From positions 372,001-436,000 of the forward strand of contig OY730228.1 in NCBI GenBank assembly GCA_963422565.1: a DNA stretch of 64,000 nt, written 5' to 3'. Made by a program: the position numbers and the translations under genes. Under the pieces are notes generated by a model. That model was not told where the DNA came from, ran no database searches, and worked only from the letters and a program-made list of their open reading frames with translations. This DNA is from G963422565 sp963422565. GTDB lineage: Bacteria; Pseudomonadota; Alphaproteobacteria; MPNO01. This document shows positions 1 to 8,222 of this stretch, piece after piece (position 1 is the stretch's first letter; each line of letters begins with the position of its first letter).

Positions 1-1
1 C

Positions 2-670
2 GGCGGCTCGGTCGCTCTGGGGAGGGGGACGGTCATGGGTATCGCCGGGCTTTTGGGGAGTGGCGGCAGCGCTCTCCTCGCCCGAATCTTCGGCGCTGGC
101 GCGGCTCCCGCGTCGGTCGGGATGGGCGGCCGGAAGGTGCGGATAGCGCGGCCCATCGAGGCGATTCGTCGGGGTTTCGGTTTCGTGCCGCCCGAGCGCC
201 AGCGGGGGTTGGTCATGGGCATGACCGTTCGCGAGAACATCGTCCTCCCCAACCTCCATCGCCTGTCGAAGATTTGGCGTCTGGATCGGAGCGCGATATC
301 CCGGTTGATCGACGAGCTCATGGAGAGCGTGGACATCCGGCCCCGCGACCCGGAGAAGCCGGTGCGGGATCTGTCCGGCGGCAACCAGCAGAAGCTGTTG
401 TTCGCGCGCTGGCTCGCAGGCCATGCGGACATCCTTCTGCTCGACGAGCCCACGCATGGGGTCGACATCGGCGCGAAGGCGCAGATCCATCGCCTCATCC
501 GGCGCTTCGCCGAGGGTGGCGGCGGAGTCGCCCTCGCATCCTCCGAGACGGGCGAGGTGGCGGCGATCTCCGACAACGTCATCGTCATGCGGCGGGGCCG
601 CGTTTCGGCCCGGATCGCGCGGCGTGGCGAAGTCACCGAACGCGCGCTGCGGGCGGCGCTCGGAGGGTAG
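2..670 (+). CDS. Sugar ABC transporter ATP-binding protein, C-terminal part (RbsA/MglA type)
   Basis: Only the second half of a two-domain importer ATPase is inside the window; the reading frame is open from base 2 and the true start lies upstream. The degenerate Walker A of the second ABC domain is seen as GLLGSGGSALLARIFG, followed by the signature LSGGNQQKLLFARWLA and Walker B ILLLDEPTHGVDIGAK, all typical of RbsA/MglA-type proteins. It would hydrolyse ATP on the cytoplasmic face to drive uptake through the permease encoded 2 bases downstream. The next two genes supply permease and binding protein, so the operon is a complete CUT2-type importer. Substrate cannot be read from the ATPase. 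Confidence 0.93.
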   Translation, partial: GGSVALGRGTVMGIAGLLGSGGSALLARIFGAGAAPASVGMGGRKVRIARPIEAIRRGFGFVPPERQRGLVMGMTVRENIVLPNLHRLSKIWRLDRSAISRLIDELMESVDIRPRDPEKPVRDLSGGNQQKLLFARWLAGHADILLLDEPTHGVDIGAKAQIHRLIRRFAEGGGGVALASSETGEVAAISDNVIVMRRGRVSARIARRGEVTERALRAALGG

Positions 671-672
671 GG

Positions 673-1641
673 ATGGCCGCGGTCGAGACCGGCGCGAGAC
701 GGCGCGGGGCGGGCTGGCTCTGGGGGCAGATTCCGCTTCTCGCTCTGATCGCGGTCTGCCTCGCGGCGGCGGCGATGTCGGACCGGTTCCTCTCGCCGAT
801 CAACATCAACAACGTGCTGCTGCAGGGCGCGGTGATGACGGTGATCGCGATCGGCATGACCTATGTGATCATCTGCGGCGGCTTCGATCTCTCGGTCGGC
901 TCTGTCGTGGCGCTCTCGGGCTGCCTCGCGGCCGCTGTCATGCTCGAGGCGGGCATCGTCCTCGGGGTCGCCGCGGGGATCGCGGTCGGGGCGGTGGTCG
1001 GGCTCGTCAACGGGATGATCGTCACCCGCCTCGACGTCAACCCGTTCATCGCGACGCTGGCGACGATGGTGCTGTTTCGCGGCGCGACGCTCCTCTTCAC
1101 CGGCGGCCGGCCGATCGTGGGCGAGGAGGGCCTCCCGGAACCCTTCATCGCGTTCGGTCTGACCCGTCTGTTCGGAATTCCCTGGCTGGTCTGGCTGCCG
1201 ATCCTGGTGTTCGTCGTCTTCCACTGGATGCTGCATCGGACGCCCTACGGCATTCGCGTCTTCGCCACCGGCGGCAATAGCGAGGCGGCGCATCTGGCCG
1301 GGATCGCGGTCGCGCGGGTGCGAACCTCCGCATATGTCTGGTGCGGAACGCTCGCCGGGCTTGGCGGGGTGATGCTGGCCTCCCGCGTCCAGTCCGGCCA
1401 GCCGACCGCCGGGCTGTTCTACGAACTCACGGCGATCGCCGCCGTCGTGCTCGGCGGCGCGTCGCTGTTCGGAGGCGAGGGCAGGCTCTACAAGTCGGTC
1501 ATCGGCGTTTTCATCATGGTCGTGCTGGCCAACGCGCTGAACCTCGCCGGCGTTCATTCCTACTGGCAGCAGGTGGCGGTGGGAGTCGTGCTGGTGGCCG
1601 CCGCCGCCGCGGACCGTTTGCGCCGCGGCCGGCGGGTGTAA
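673..1641 (+). CDS. Sugar ABC transporter permease (RbsC/BPD_transp_2 family)
   Basis: A 322-residue, strongly hydrophobic inner-membrane protein with about ten predicted membrane segments. It carries the family's loop GMTYVIICGGFDLSVGS near residues 55-75 and a conserved ALNLAGVHSYWQQV stretch near the C-terminus. It forms the translocation channel of the CUT2-type importer whose ATPase stops 2 bases upstream. The ATG at 673 was chosen because it directly follows the ATPase stop and leaves a short charged N-terminus before the first membrane segment. Length matches the family. Confidence 0.93.
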   Translation: MAAVETGARRRGAGWLWGQIPLLALIAVCLAAAAMSDRFLSPININNVLLQGAVMTVIAIGMTYVIICGGFDLSVGSVVALSGCLAAAVMLEAGIVLGVAAGIAVGAVVGLVNGMIVTRLDVNPFIATLATMVLFRGATLLFTGGRPIVGEEGLPEPFIAFGLTRLFGIPWLVWLPILVFVVFHWMLHRTPYGIRVFATGGNSEAAHLAGIAVARVRTSAYVWCGTLAGLGGVMLASRVQSGQPTAGLFYELTAIAAVVLGGASLFGGEGRLYKSVIGVFIMVVLANALNLAGVHSYWQQVAVGVVLVAAAAADRLRRGRRV

Positions 1642-1700
1642 GGTGTAATTCGAGCGCGGCCGGTCTACACTGCCCGGAAGCAAGAGGGAGAGGCTGGAAG

Positions 1701-2615
1701 ATGAGAAAGTCGTCGCTCGCGGCGGTCGCCGCGATCCTGCTCGCGGCCGTCCCGGCGGAGGCCAAGACGATCGGCGTCGCGCTCGCGTCGGATACCAACC
1801 CGTTCTACATCGCGATGCTCGACGGGATCGAGAAACGCGCCGCCGCCAAGGGCCACGAGGTCATCGCCGTCACCGCCAACAACGATGCCGCACGGCAGCT
1901 CGACGGGGTCAACGACCTCATCGCGCGCAAGGTCGACGGCATATTGATCTCGCCGGTCGACGCGAAGGCGCTTTGCGGCGCCTACGCCAAGGCCAAGGAT
2001 TCCGGGATCCCCATGGTGTCGATCGCCCGCGGCTCGGCCTGCAAGGAGCAGCTCCTGCACATCTCCGCCGACGAGATCCGGATCGGCAACGAGATCGCGG
2101 AATGGACCGCCAAGGCCATCGGTTACAAGGGCAAGGTCGCGATGCTGGCTGGACCGGCCGGCGCCCAGGCCTTCCAGAACTTCGCCAAGGGCTATGAACA
2201 GGTCATGGCCAGGCACCAGGACATCAAGATCGCGTTCCGCCACGAGATGATACTGACCCGCGAAAACGGGCTGAAATACGGCGAGGACGCCCTGGTCTCG
2301 CATCCCGACTTGAAGGCGATCTACGGCGCTAACGACGAGCTCGGGATGGGGGCCGCGCAGGCCGCCGCGGCCGCCGGCGTGAAGGGCCGGGTCGTCGTCA
2401 CCGGCATGAACGGCATCCCTCCGGCCGTGCGCGCCGTCAGGAAGGGGGCGATGGATTTGACGGTCGTGCTGAACCCGGTCCGGTGGGGCCATCTCGGCGT
2501 CGACACCATGAACGGGATCTTCGCGGGCGAGAGCTTCGGCAGCAAGGTGTTCGTGGCCCATGTCCTGGTCGACGGGTCCAATGTCGACGAGTTCATCCGC
2601 AAACCCGGGAAGTAG
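1701..2615 (+). CDS. Periplasmic sugar-binding protein (Peripla_BP_4, RbsB-like)
   Basis: A 304-residue protein with a cleavable signal peptide (MRKSSLAAVAAILLAAVPAEA, cleavage after AEA) and a type I periplasmic binding fold. The mature start KTIGVALASDTNPFY and the ligand-region motif DGILISPVDAKAL are typical of ribose/galactose-type binding proteins. It captures ligand and delivers it to the permease encoded 59 bases upstream. An AGGGAGAGG ribosome-binding site precedes the ATG. The pairing with a cupin dioxygenase whose start overlaps this gene's 3' end makes a ligand other than ribose possible; that is inference. Confidence 0.92.
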   Translation: MRKSSLAAVAAILLAAVPAEAKTIGVALASDTNPFYIAMLDGIEKRAAAKGHEVIAVTANNDAARQLDGVNDLIARKVDGILISPVDAKALCGAYAKAKDSGIPMVSIARGSACKEQLLHISADEIRIGNEIAEWTAKAIGYKGKVAMLAGPAGAQAFQNFAKGYEQVMARHQDIKIAFRHEMILTRENGLKYGEDALVSHPDLKAIYGANDELGMGAAQAAAAAGVKGRVVVTGMNGIPPAVRAVRKGAMDLTVVLNPVRWGHLGVDTMNGIFAGESFGSKVFVAHVLVDGSNVDEFIRKPGK

Positions 2616-3639
2616 GGCGGCGGCGGCCCGTCCCGACGCGGAGCTGATCGCCGAGCTCGAGGCGTCCCGTCTCCATCCGCTCTGGACGCGCTACAGGGAG
2701 ATCACCCCGATCGCTCCCGAAGCGGCGGACCGGGCGGCGGTCTGGCGCTGGTCCGACATCGCCCCCTTCGCCGAACGCGCCGCCCGCGAGGTCCCGATCG
2801 AGGACATCGAGCGCCGCGCGCTCATCATGGTCAACCCGGATTTCGGCGGGCGGACCGTGACGACGGCCAACTTGATCGCGGCGTTCACCGTGCTCGAGCC
2901 CGGCGACAGGGCCGTACCTCACCGCCACACCGCTGCCGCGATCCGCTTCTCCACCGACGCGGAGGGTGCGGCGACCTTCGTCAACGGCCGGCGGTGCGAG
3001 ATGGGGAAGGGGGATCTGATCGTCACCCCGCCGATGTGCTGGCACGGCCATGTCAACGAATCCCGACGCCGCACGATCTGGTTCGATGGCGCCAACATCC
3101 CCCTGATCAACGAGCTCGGCGTCAACGTCTTCGAGCCCGGGCGCCCCGAGGACGCCCGGTCCTGGGAAGAAGCGGACGAGGGCGAGGAAAGGCTTTGGGC
3201 GGCCGCCGGGTTGATGTCGCCCGCGCATGCGCACGAGGCGCCGCACACGCCCAAGTTCCGCTACCCCGGCGCGGAGATGCGCGCCATGCTGGCGGCGGTG
3301 CCGGCGAGCCCCGACGGCGGACGATGGGTGCGCTACGTCAACCCGCTGACCGCGGGCGCCGTGATGCCCGCCCTCGACTGCTACGCCCTGCGGTTGGCCA
3401 AGGGCGCTGCCGGCCGGGCACGGCGCACGACCTGGAACGCGGTTTGCCTGGCGGTCTCCGGCGAAGGCCGATCCGAGATCGGCGAGACCGGCTTCGATTG
3501 GGTGGAGAACGACATCTTTTCGATCCCCCGCTGGAGCTGGGCGCGCCACCGCGCGATCGGCGGCGAAGCCGACCTTCTGGTCGTCACCGACCGTGTCGTC
3601 CAGGAAAGCCTGGGGGTCGCGCGAGAAGAGCTGGAATAG
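2581..3639 (+). CDS. Cupin dioxygenase, gentisate 1,2-dioxygenase-like
   Basis: A protein of about 352 residues with a conserved cupin. The metal-site motif PHRHTAAAIRF (His114, His116) is followed by TPPMCWHGHVN (His155, His157), the arrangement of gentisate 1,2-dioxygenase and related ring-cleaving bicupins. Those enzymes open hydroxylated aromatic rings with Fe(II) and O2. A second cupin-like half follows, with less obvious metal ligands. The start is uncertain: ATG at 2581, or an in-frame ATG at 2560; both lie inside the 3' end of the binding-protein gene, so translation is probably coupled to it. Whether gentisate is the substrate cannot be told from sequence alone. Confidence 0.8.
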   Translation: MSTSSSANPGSRAAAARPDAELIAELEASRLHPLWTRYREITPIAPEAADRAAVWRWSDIAPFAERAAREVPIEDIERRALIMVNPDFGGRTVTTANLIAAFTVLEPGDRAVPHRHTAAAIRFSTDAEGAATFVNGRRCEMGKGDLIVTPPMCWHGHVNESRRRTIWFDGANIPLINELGVNVFEPGRPEDARSWEEADEGEERLWAAAGLMSPAHAHEAPHTPKFRYPGAEMRAMLAAVPASPDGGRWVRYVNPLTAGAVMPALDCYALRLAKGAAGRARRTTWNAVCLAVSGEGRSEIGETGFDWVENDIFSIPRWSWARHRAIGGEADLLVVTDRVVQESLGVAREELE

Positions 3640-3813
3640 CCCGCACGGCAAGCACCCCGTTCACGGCCGAACGGAATCCTTGTATCTCTTGTTCGTCGAC
3701 GTTATGGTGCAGTTATGGGGCCATCTCTATCGACTATGCGTCCGATTCGACGATGCAGTTCACGACCGCACGGACGCAACCCGCGCACGGGATATCGCAT
3801 CCGGGAGGGAGCC

Positions 3814-4839
3814 ATGAAGCGTATGGGAATCAGAATTCTTCCGTCGACGGTCCTGGTCATCGGCGCGTTCGCCGCTTCTGCCGGATCGCCGTCGACCGCC
3901 GGCGCCGTCGAACTAAAAGCGGCAACCTTCATGTCGCCCAAGCATCCGATCAACCAGGGCGTGATTCCGGCGCTGGCGAAGAATCTGGCAGAGGAAACCG
4001 GCGGCTCGCTGACCGTCAAGCTGTTTCCCAGCGGTCAGCTCGGCAAGGGGCCGGTCGCACAATACAAGCGGGTCGTCGACAACGTGGCCGAGATAACCTT
4101 CGGCATCCAGGGCTACACGCCGACCATCTTCCCCCGCACGATGGTCATCGCCCAGCCGGGCGTCGGCTACAGCTCCCAGGAGGTGACCGAGAAAATCTGG
4201 AAAGTGTACGATCGGCATCTCAAGCCGGAATACGAGGAGATCAAGGTACTGGCGCTGTTCTCCAACTGGCCGCCGGTGCTGATCAGCCGCAAGAAACCGA
4301 TCACCAGTCTCGCCGACCTCAAGGGCATGAAGATCAGAGCGCAATCGCCGGCCAACATACCCCAACTGATGGCCTGGGGCGCCACCGGGGTCTATATGCC
4401 GGTATCCAAGATCTATAACGCATTGCAGACCGGCGTGCTCGACGGCGTCTACATCTCGCCGGGTGCGCTGTACCGCCCGTGGCGGCTTGCCGAGCCGGGC
4501 GAGCATGTGACCGCAGGCATGAAGGGCCCGACCTCCCTGTTCTTCATCGCCATGAACAAGCGGGTCTGGAACGGCCTGTCGGCGGAACACAAGGCCGCGG
4601 TGGACAAGCACAGCGGACGCGGTTACAGCATGATGGCGGCCGAGTTCTGGGGAAACATCGACTCTGGCCAGTTGAACATCGCCAGAACCGAAGGAAAAGG
4701 CGTCGAGTTCCACCAGCTTTCCGAGCAAGCGGCCGCCTCGTTCGATGCGGCCACCGCCAAGTCGGTCGAGGCCTTCCTCGCGGACAAGGAAAAGAAGGGC
4801 GTTCCCGCCCGGGCGATCTACAAGGCGGTGACGGAGTAG
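3814..4839 (+). CDS. TRAP transporter substrate-binding protein (DctP family)
   Basis: A 341-residue periplasmic solute receptor with an N-terminal signal peptide (cleavage near AGA-VELKAATF). DctP-family features include the opening FMSPKHPINQ, the LFPSGQLGKGPVAQYKRV segment and ITSLADLKGMKIRAQS, where the family keeps the arginine that binds a carboxylate. It binds an organic acid and hands it to the Q/M membrane subunits encoded next. A GGGAGGGA ribosome-binding site precedes the ATG. A close homologue of this P-Q-M set lies at 54481-57420 (same FMSP/P-x-HxIN opening), so the window holds two related systems. Confidence 0.93.
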   Translation: MKRMGIRILPSTVLVIGAFAASAGSPSTAGAVELKAATFMSPKHPINQGVIPALAKNLAEETGGSLTVKLFPSGQLGKGPVAQYKRVVDNVAEITFGIQGYTPTIFPRTMVIAQPGVGYSSQEVTEKIWKVYDRHLKPEYEEIKVLALFSNWPPVLISRKKPITSLADLKGMKIRAQSPANIPQLMAWGATGVYMPVSKIYNALQTGVLDGVYISPGALYRPWRLAEPGEHVTAGMKGPTSLFFIAMNKRVWNGLSAEHKAAVDKHSGRGYSMMAAEFWGNIDSGQLNIARTEGKGVEFHQLSEQAAASFDAATAKSVEAFLADKEKKGVPARAIYKAVTE

Positions 4840-4869
4840 AACCGGCGCCGCCGCAGGACGATCGGAAAC

Positions 4870-5409
4870 TTGTCCGGGGCGGACCCGGTCGCGGATCGCC
4901 TGGTCGAAGTCGTCGACCGGGCGGTTCGCCCGATCGCTCTCTATGCCGGCGGCATCGCCTTGATCGGGCTCGCGCTTCTGACCGTGGTGGCGGTCGTCCT
5001 GCGCTACGTCTTCAACGCGCCCATCTTCGGGGCCGACGACTTCAACCAGATCCTTCTGGTCCTCACGGTCGCCTTCGCGGTGGGGTATAGCGGGCGCAGC
5101 GGGGGCCAGGTGGTGGTGGAAGTCCTCGGCATCGTCTCGGGCCCGGCGCTCACCCGGCGGACGGACATCGTCGTCAAGACGGCGGGCTGCACGATGATGG
5201 CCGTGCTGGTCTGGATGCTGATCGAAAGCGGCATCAACGCCGCCAAGTACGGCGAAACCACTTTGTCACTCGAGATCACCCTGCGGCCGCTATTCTGGGC
5301 GCTCGCTTTCGGCATGGCGCTTTACGGCCTCGTGCTGTTCGCGGAGACCGTGGCCCTGATCCGGGGACGAGACCCCGGCGAAGCGCCTGGCACCGCGACC
5401 GACCCGTAA
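4870..5409 (+). CDS. TRAP transporter small permease subunit (DctQ family)
   Basis: A 179-residue protein with four hydrophobic segments, the usual size and topology of the small TRAP membrane subunit. The segment VLRYVFNAPIFGADDFNQ matches the conserved R-Y-x-F-x-x-P-x-x-x-x-x-E/D region of DctQ. It partners the large subunit encoded 14 bases downstream. No ATG or GTG lies at a sensible place: the most upstream start that keeps the frame is TTG at 4870, 30 bases after the DctP stop, so a TTG start is inferred. Confidence 0.9.
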   Translation: MSGADPVADRLVEVVDRAVRPIALYAGGIALIGLALLTVVAVVLRYVFNAPIFGADDFNQILLVLTVAFAVGYSGRSGGQVVVEVLGIVSGPALTRRTDIVVKTAGCTMMAVLVWMLIESGINAAKYGETTLSLEITLRPLFWALAFGMALYGLVLFAETVALIRGRDPGEAPGTATDP

Positions 5410-5423
5410 TCGGGAAACCCGGC

Positions 5424-6731
5424 TTGTCGGCCACCGCCATCGGAATCGTCGGGCTGTTCGCGCTGTTCGCGCTGCTGTTCCTGAGGATGCCGGTCGCGAT
5501 GGCGATGATGATCGTCGGGTTCTTCGGCACCGCCACGATGATCGGCGCCAAGGCGGCGCTCAGCACGCTGTCGAGCGAGTCCTTCGAAATCGCCGCCACG
5601 CTGCCGCTGACCGTCATCCCGCTGTTCGTGCTCATGGGCAACCTGGCTGGAGTGTCGGGCATGAGCGCCGACCTGTTCAACGCCGCTTATGCCTGGCTCG
5701 GGCATCGGCGCGGCGGGCTGGCGTCGGCGACCATAGCCGGCTGCGCCGGTTTCGCCGCGCTCAGCGGCTCCTCGATCGCCTCGGCGGTGACCATGGGACG
5801 GGTCGCGCTGCCGGAGATGAAACGGTTCGACTACGGAGACAGCCTGGCGACCGGCGCGGTGGCGGCGGGCGGGACCCTCGGCATCCTGATCCCGCCTTCG
5901 ACCGGGCTGATCATCTACGCCATTCTGACCGAACAATCCATCGGCCGGCTGTTCATGGCGGGAATCGTTCCCGGGCTGTTGCTCACCGGGCTGTTCCTCG
6001 TCGCGATCGCCGTCGTGACGCGGCTCAAGCCCGAGCTGGGACCGGCCGGCCCGACCAGCTCGCTGGCCGAGAGGCTGTCGTCGCTGCGGCGTTCGGCGAC
6101 CTTCGTCGTCATCGTGCTCGCGACCATCGGCGGCATCTATATGGGCGTCTTCACGCCGGTCGAGGCGTCCGGCGTCGGCGCCTTTCTGGCGTTTTGCGTG
6201 GCTCTGTACCGGAAGTCGCTGGATCGGGGAAAAGTCCGGTTCGTGGTTCTGCAGACCCTGCGAACAACGGCGACCGTCTTCATGATTCTGATCGGCGCCC
6301 ATATCTTCATTCCGTTCATGGCGCTGACCGGGCTGCCGTCCGATCTGGTGACTTTCCTGGTCAATCTGGATATCGGCAAGACCGGCGTCCTGCTGATTAT
6401 TCTGGCGACCTATATCGTGCTCGGCACCTTCCTCGAGGGGCTGGCGATGCTGGTGCTGACCCTGCCGGTGGTCTTCGAGGTGATCACCCAGCTCGGGATG
6501 AGCCCGATCTGGTTCGGCATCGTGGTGGTGATCGTGCTGGAAATGGGGCTCATCAGCCCACCGGTCGGCGTCAACGTGTTCGTCGTCAAGAGCGTCGCCC
6601 CGGATGTGCCCATGGCGACCATCTTCCGCGGCATCTGGCCGTTCTGGTTCGCCATGGCGGCATGCCTGATCATCCTCGTGGCATTCCCGGAAATCGCCAC
6701 CTTTCTCCCGGACAGCATGTTCGGCATGTGA
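5424..6731 (+). CDS. TRAP transporter large permease subunit (DctM family)
   Basis: A 435-residue membrane protein with about twelve hydrophobic segments. DctM landmarks include LFLRMPVAMAMMIVGFFG at the N-terminus, PLFVLMGNLAGVSGMS, the GCAGFAALSGSSIASAVTMG segment and the C-terminal EMGLISPPVGVNVFVVKS. It is the sodium-coupled transport subunit that works with the DctP receptor and DctQ encoded just upstream. As with DctQ the apparent start is TTG, at 5424. The gene ends six bases before the 3' end of the convergent cytochrome gene. Confidence 0.93.
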   Translation: MSATAIGIVGLFALFALLFLRMPVAMAMMIVGFFGTATMIGAKAALSTLSSESFEIAATLPLTVIPLFVLMGNLAGVSGMSADLFNAAYAWLGHRRGGLASATIAGCAGFAALSGSSIASAVTMGRVALPEMKRFDYGDSLATGAVAAGGTLGILIPPSTGLIIYAILTEQSIGRLFMAGIVPGLLLTGLFLVAIAVVTRLKPELGPAGPTSSLAERLSSLRRSATFVVIVLATIGGIYMGVFTPVEASGVGAFLAFCVALYRKSLDRGKVRFVVLQTLRTTATVFMILIGAHIFIPFMALTGLPSDLVTFLVNLDIGKTGVLLIILATYIVLGTFLEGLAMLVLTLPVVFEVITQLGMSPIWFGIVVVIVLEMGLISPPVGVNVFVVKSVAPDVPMATIFRGIWPFWFAMAACLIILVAFPEIATFLPDSMFGM

Positions 6732-6737
6732 CCGGCC

Positions 6738-7205
6738 CTACCGCGCGACGCGGTAGTCCCGGTGGCAGGCGCTGCAACTCCGCGCGACGGTGCGGAAAGC
6801 CCGATCGGCGCCCGGCCGATCGCCGGCGCGCAGGGATGTTTCGAGGGCGTGCGCCGCCGCGATGAGCGCGTCCGCCTCTGCGCGAAACCCGTCCGGATCG
6901 CGCCAGATCGCCCTGCCGGCCTCCGAGACCCCGCCAAGACTGCCCTCGGGAAAGAGCGCCACGATCCCGCCCGCCCGCCGGGCGAGGGCCGCTGCCGCCG
7001 TCGCCGCCGCCGCATCGAAGGGCGCGGCTCCTCTGGTCATCGCGCCGATGGCCTTCATGGAGCGCGCCATCGCCTTCATCTCTTCCATGCGTTCCCGGAC
7101 CACTCCCTGGGCCGCCTGATGGGCGTCGGTCGCCGAACCGGCGGCCAGCAGCAGGACGGCCGCGAGTATCCCCATGCGGCGTTTTCGGGCGGCCGATCCG
7201 CTCAT
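6738..7205 (-). CDS. Cytochrome c'-type protein, periplasmic
   Basis: A 155-residue protein with an N-terminal signal sequence (MGILAAVLLLAAGSATDA) and a helical body rich in alanine and methionine. A single C-terminal haem-binding site CSACH (Cys144 to His148) is followed by RDYR, the arrangement of four-helix-bundle cytochrome c' (PF01322). Such proteins bind haem c in the periplasm and are linked to NO binding or electron transfer; the role here is unknown. The ATG at 7205 has a strong AGGAGGGAGAGG ribosome-binding site. The gene stands alone, convergent with the TRAP operon and divergent from the dehydrogenase at 7342. Confidence 0.88.
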   Translation of the reverse strand: MSGSAARKRRMGILAAVLLLAAGSATDAHQAAQGVVRERMEEMKAMARSMKAIGAMTRGAAPFDAAAATAAAALARRAGGIVALFPEGSLGGVSEAGRAIWRDPDGFRAEADALIAAAHALETSLRAGDRPGADRAFRTVARSCSACHRDYRVAR

Positions 7206-7341
7206 CGCCTCTCCCTCCTACAATATCGGACGACGGTAGCGGACAATCGACGCGCGCCATCCGTCAAGCCCCGACCGCGTTCGTTGCCGCCTCGCCCGAC
7301 GCCGACTATGATCCGGCCTCTCGAGGCGAGGGACGGGCGTC

Positions 7342-8220
7342 ATGAACGAAAGCGTTTCGGTGGCATTCGTCGGGCTCGGAGTCATGGGCTTTCCCATGGC
7401 GGGGCATCTCGCCGCCAAGGGCCATCGGGTGACAGTCTACAACCGGACCGTGGCGAAGGCGGCCGCCTGGGTCGAGGCGCATGGCGGAGCGCGCAGGCCG
7501 ACCCCGGCGGACGCCGCCCGAGACGCCGCGTTCGTATTCTGCTGCGTCGGCAACGACGACGATCTGCGCTCGGTGGTCCACGGCCCCGACGGCGTTCTCG
7601 CCGGGATGACCGCCGGGGCGGTTCTCGTCGATCACACGACCACCTCCGCCATCGTCGCCCGCGAGATCGCCGCCGCCGCGCGCGCGATCGATACCGGGTT
7701 TCTCGATGCGCCGGTCTCGGGCGGACAGGCGGGGGCCGAGAACGGCGCGTTGACGATCATGGCGGGCGGCGAGGCGGAGACCTTCGCGCGGGCGCGGCCG
7801 ATCCTCGAGAGCTACGGCCGTACCATCGTCCATATGGGCGAGGCGGGAACGGGTCAGCTCACCAAGATGGTCAACCAGATCTGTATCGCCGGCATCGTTC
7901 AAGGGCTGTCGGAGGGCCTCAACTTCGCCGTCCGGGCGGGTCTCGACGCCGAAAGGGCGGTAGAGGTCATCGCCGGCGGTGCGGCGCAGTCCTGGCAGAT
8001 GGACAACCGCGCCGCGACCATGCTGGCCGGCAAGTACGACTACGGCTTCGCGGTCGACTGGATGCGCAAGGATCTCGGCATCTGCCTCGACGAAGGCAAC
8101 CGCACCGGCGCGCGGCTGCCCCTGACGGCGCTCGTCGACCAGTTCTACAAGCATGTGCAGGCGCGGGGCGGCGGCCGCTACGACACGTCCAGCCTGATGC
8201 TCTTGCTGACCGAGGACTGA
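7342..8220 (+). CDS. NAD(P)-dependent beta-hydroxyacid dehydrogenase (3-hydroxyisobutyrate dehydrogenase family)
   Basis: A 292-residue two-domain oxidoreductase. The Rossmann motif FVGLGVMGFPMAGHLA lies at residues 9-24, the substrate-binding motif DAPVSGGQAGAENG at 122-135, and the catalytic lysine is Lys175 in GQLTKMVNQ. The family oxidises beta-hydroxyacids such as 3-hydroxyisobutyrate, tartronate semialdehyde or succinic semialdehyde derivatives. The particular substrate cannot be read here. It is transcribed alone and converges on mazG, with only two bases between the stop codons. Confidence 0.92.
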   Translation: MNESVSVAFVGLGVMGFPMAGHLAAKGHRVTVYNRTVAKAAAWVEAHGGARRPTPADAARDAAFVFCCVGNDDDLRSVVHGPDGVLAGMTAGAVLVDHTTTSAIVAREIAAAARAIDTGFLDAPVSGGQAGAENGALTIMAGGEAETFARARPILESYGRTIVHMGEAGTGQLTKMVNQICIAGIVQGLSEGLNFAVRAGLDAERAVEVIAGGAAQSWQMDNRAATMLAGKYDYGFAVDWMRKDLGICLDEGNRTGARLPLTALVDQFYKHVQARGGGRYDTSSLMLLLTED

Positions 8221-8222
8221 CG

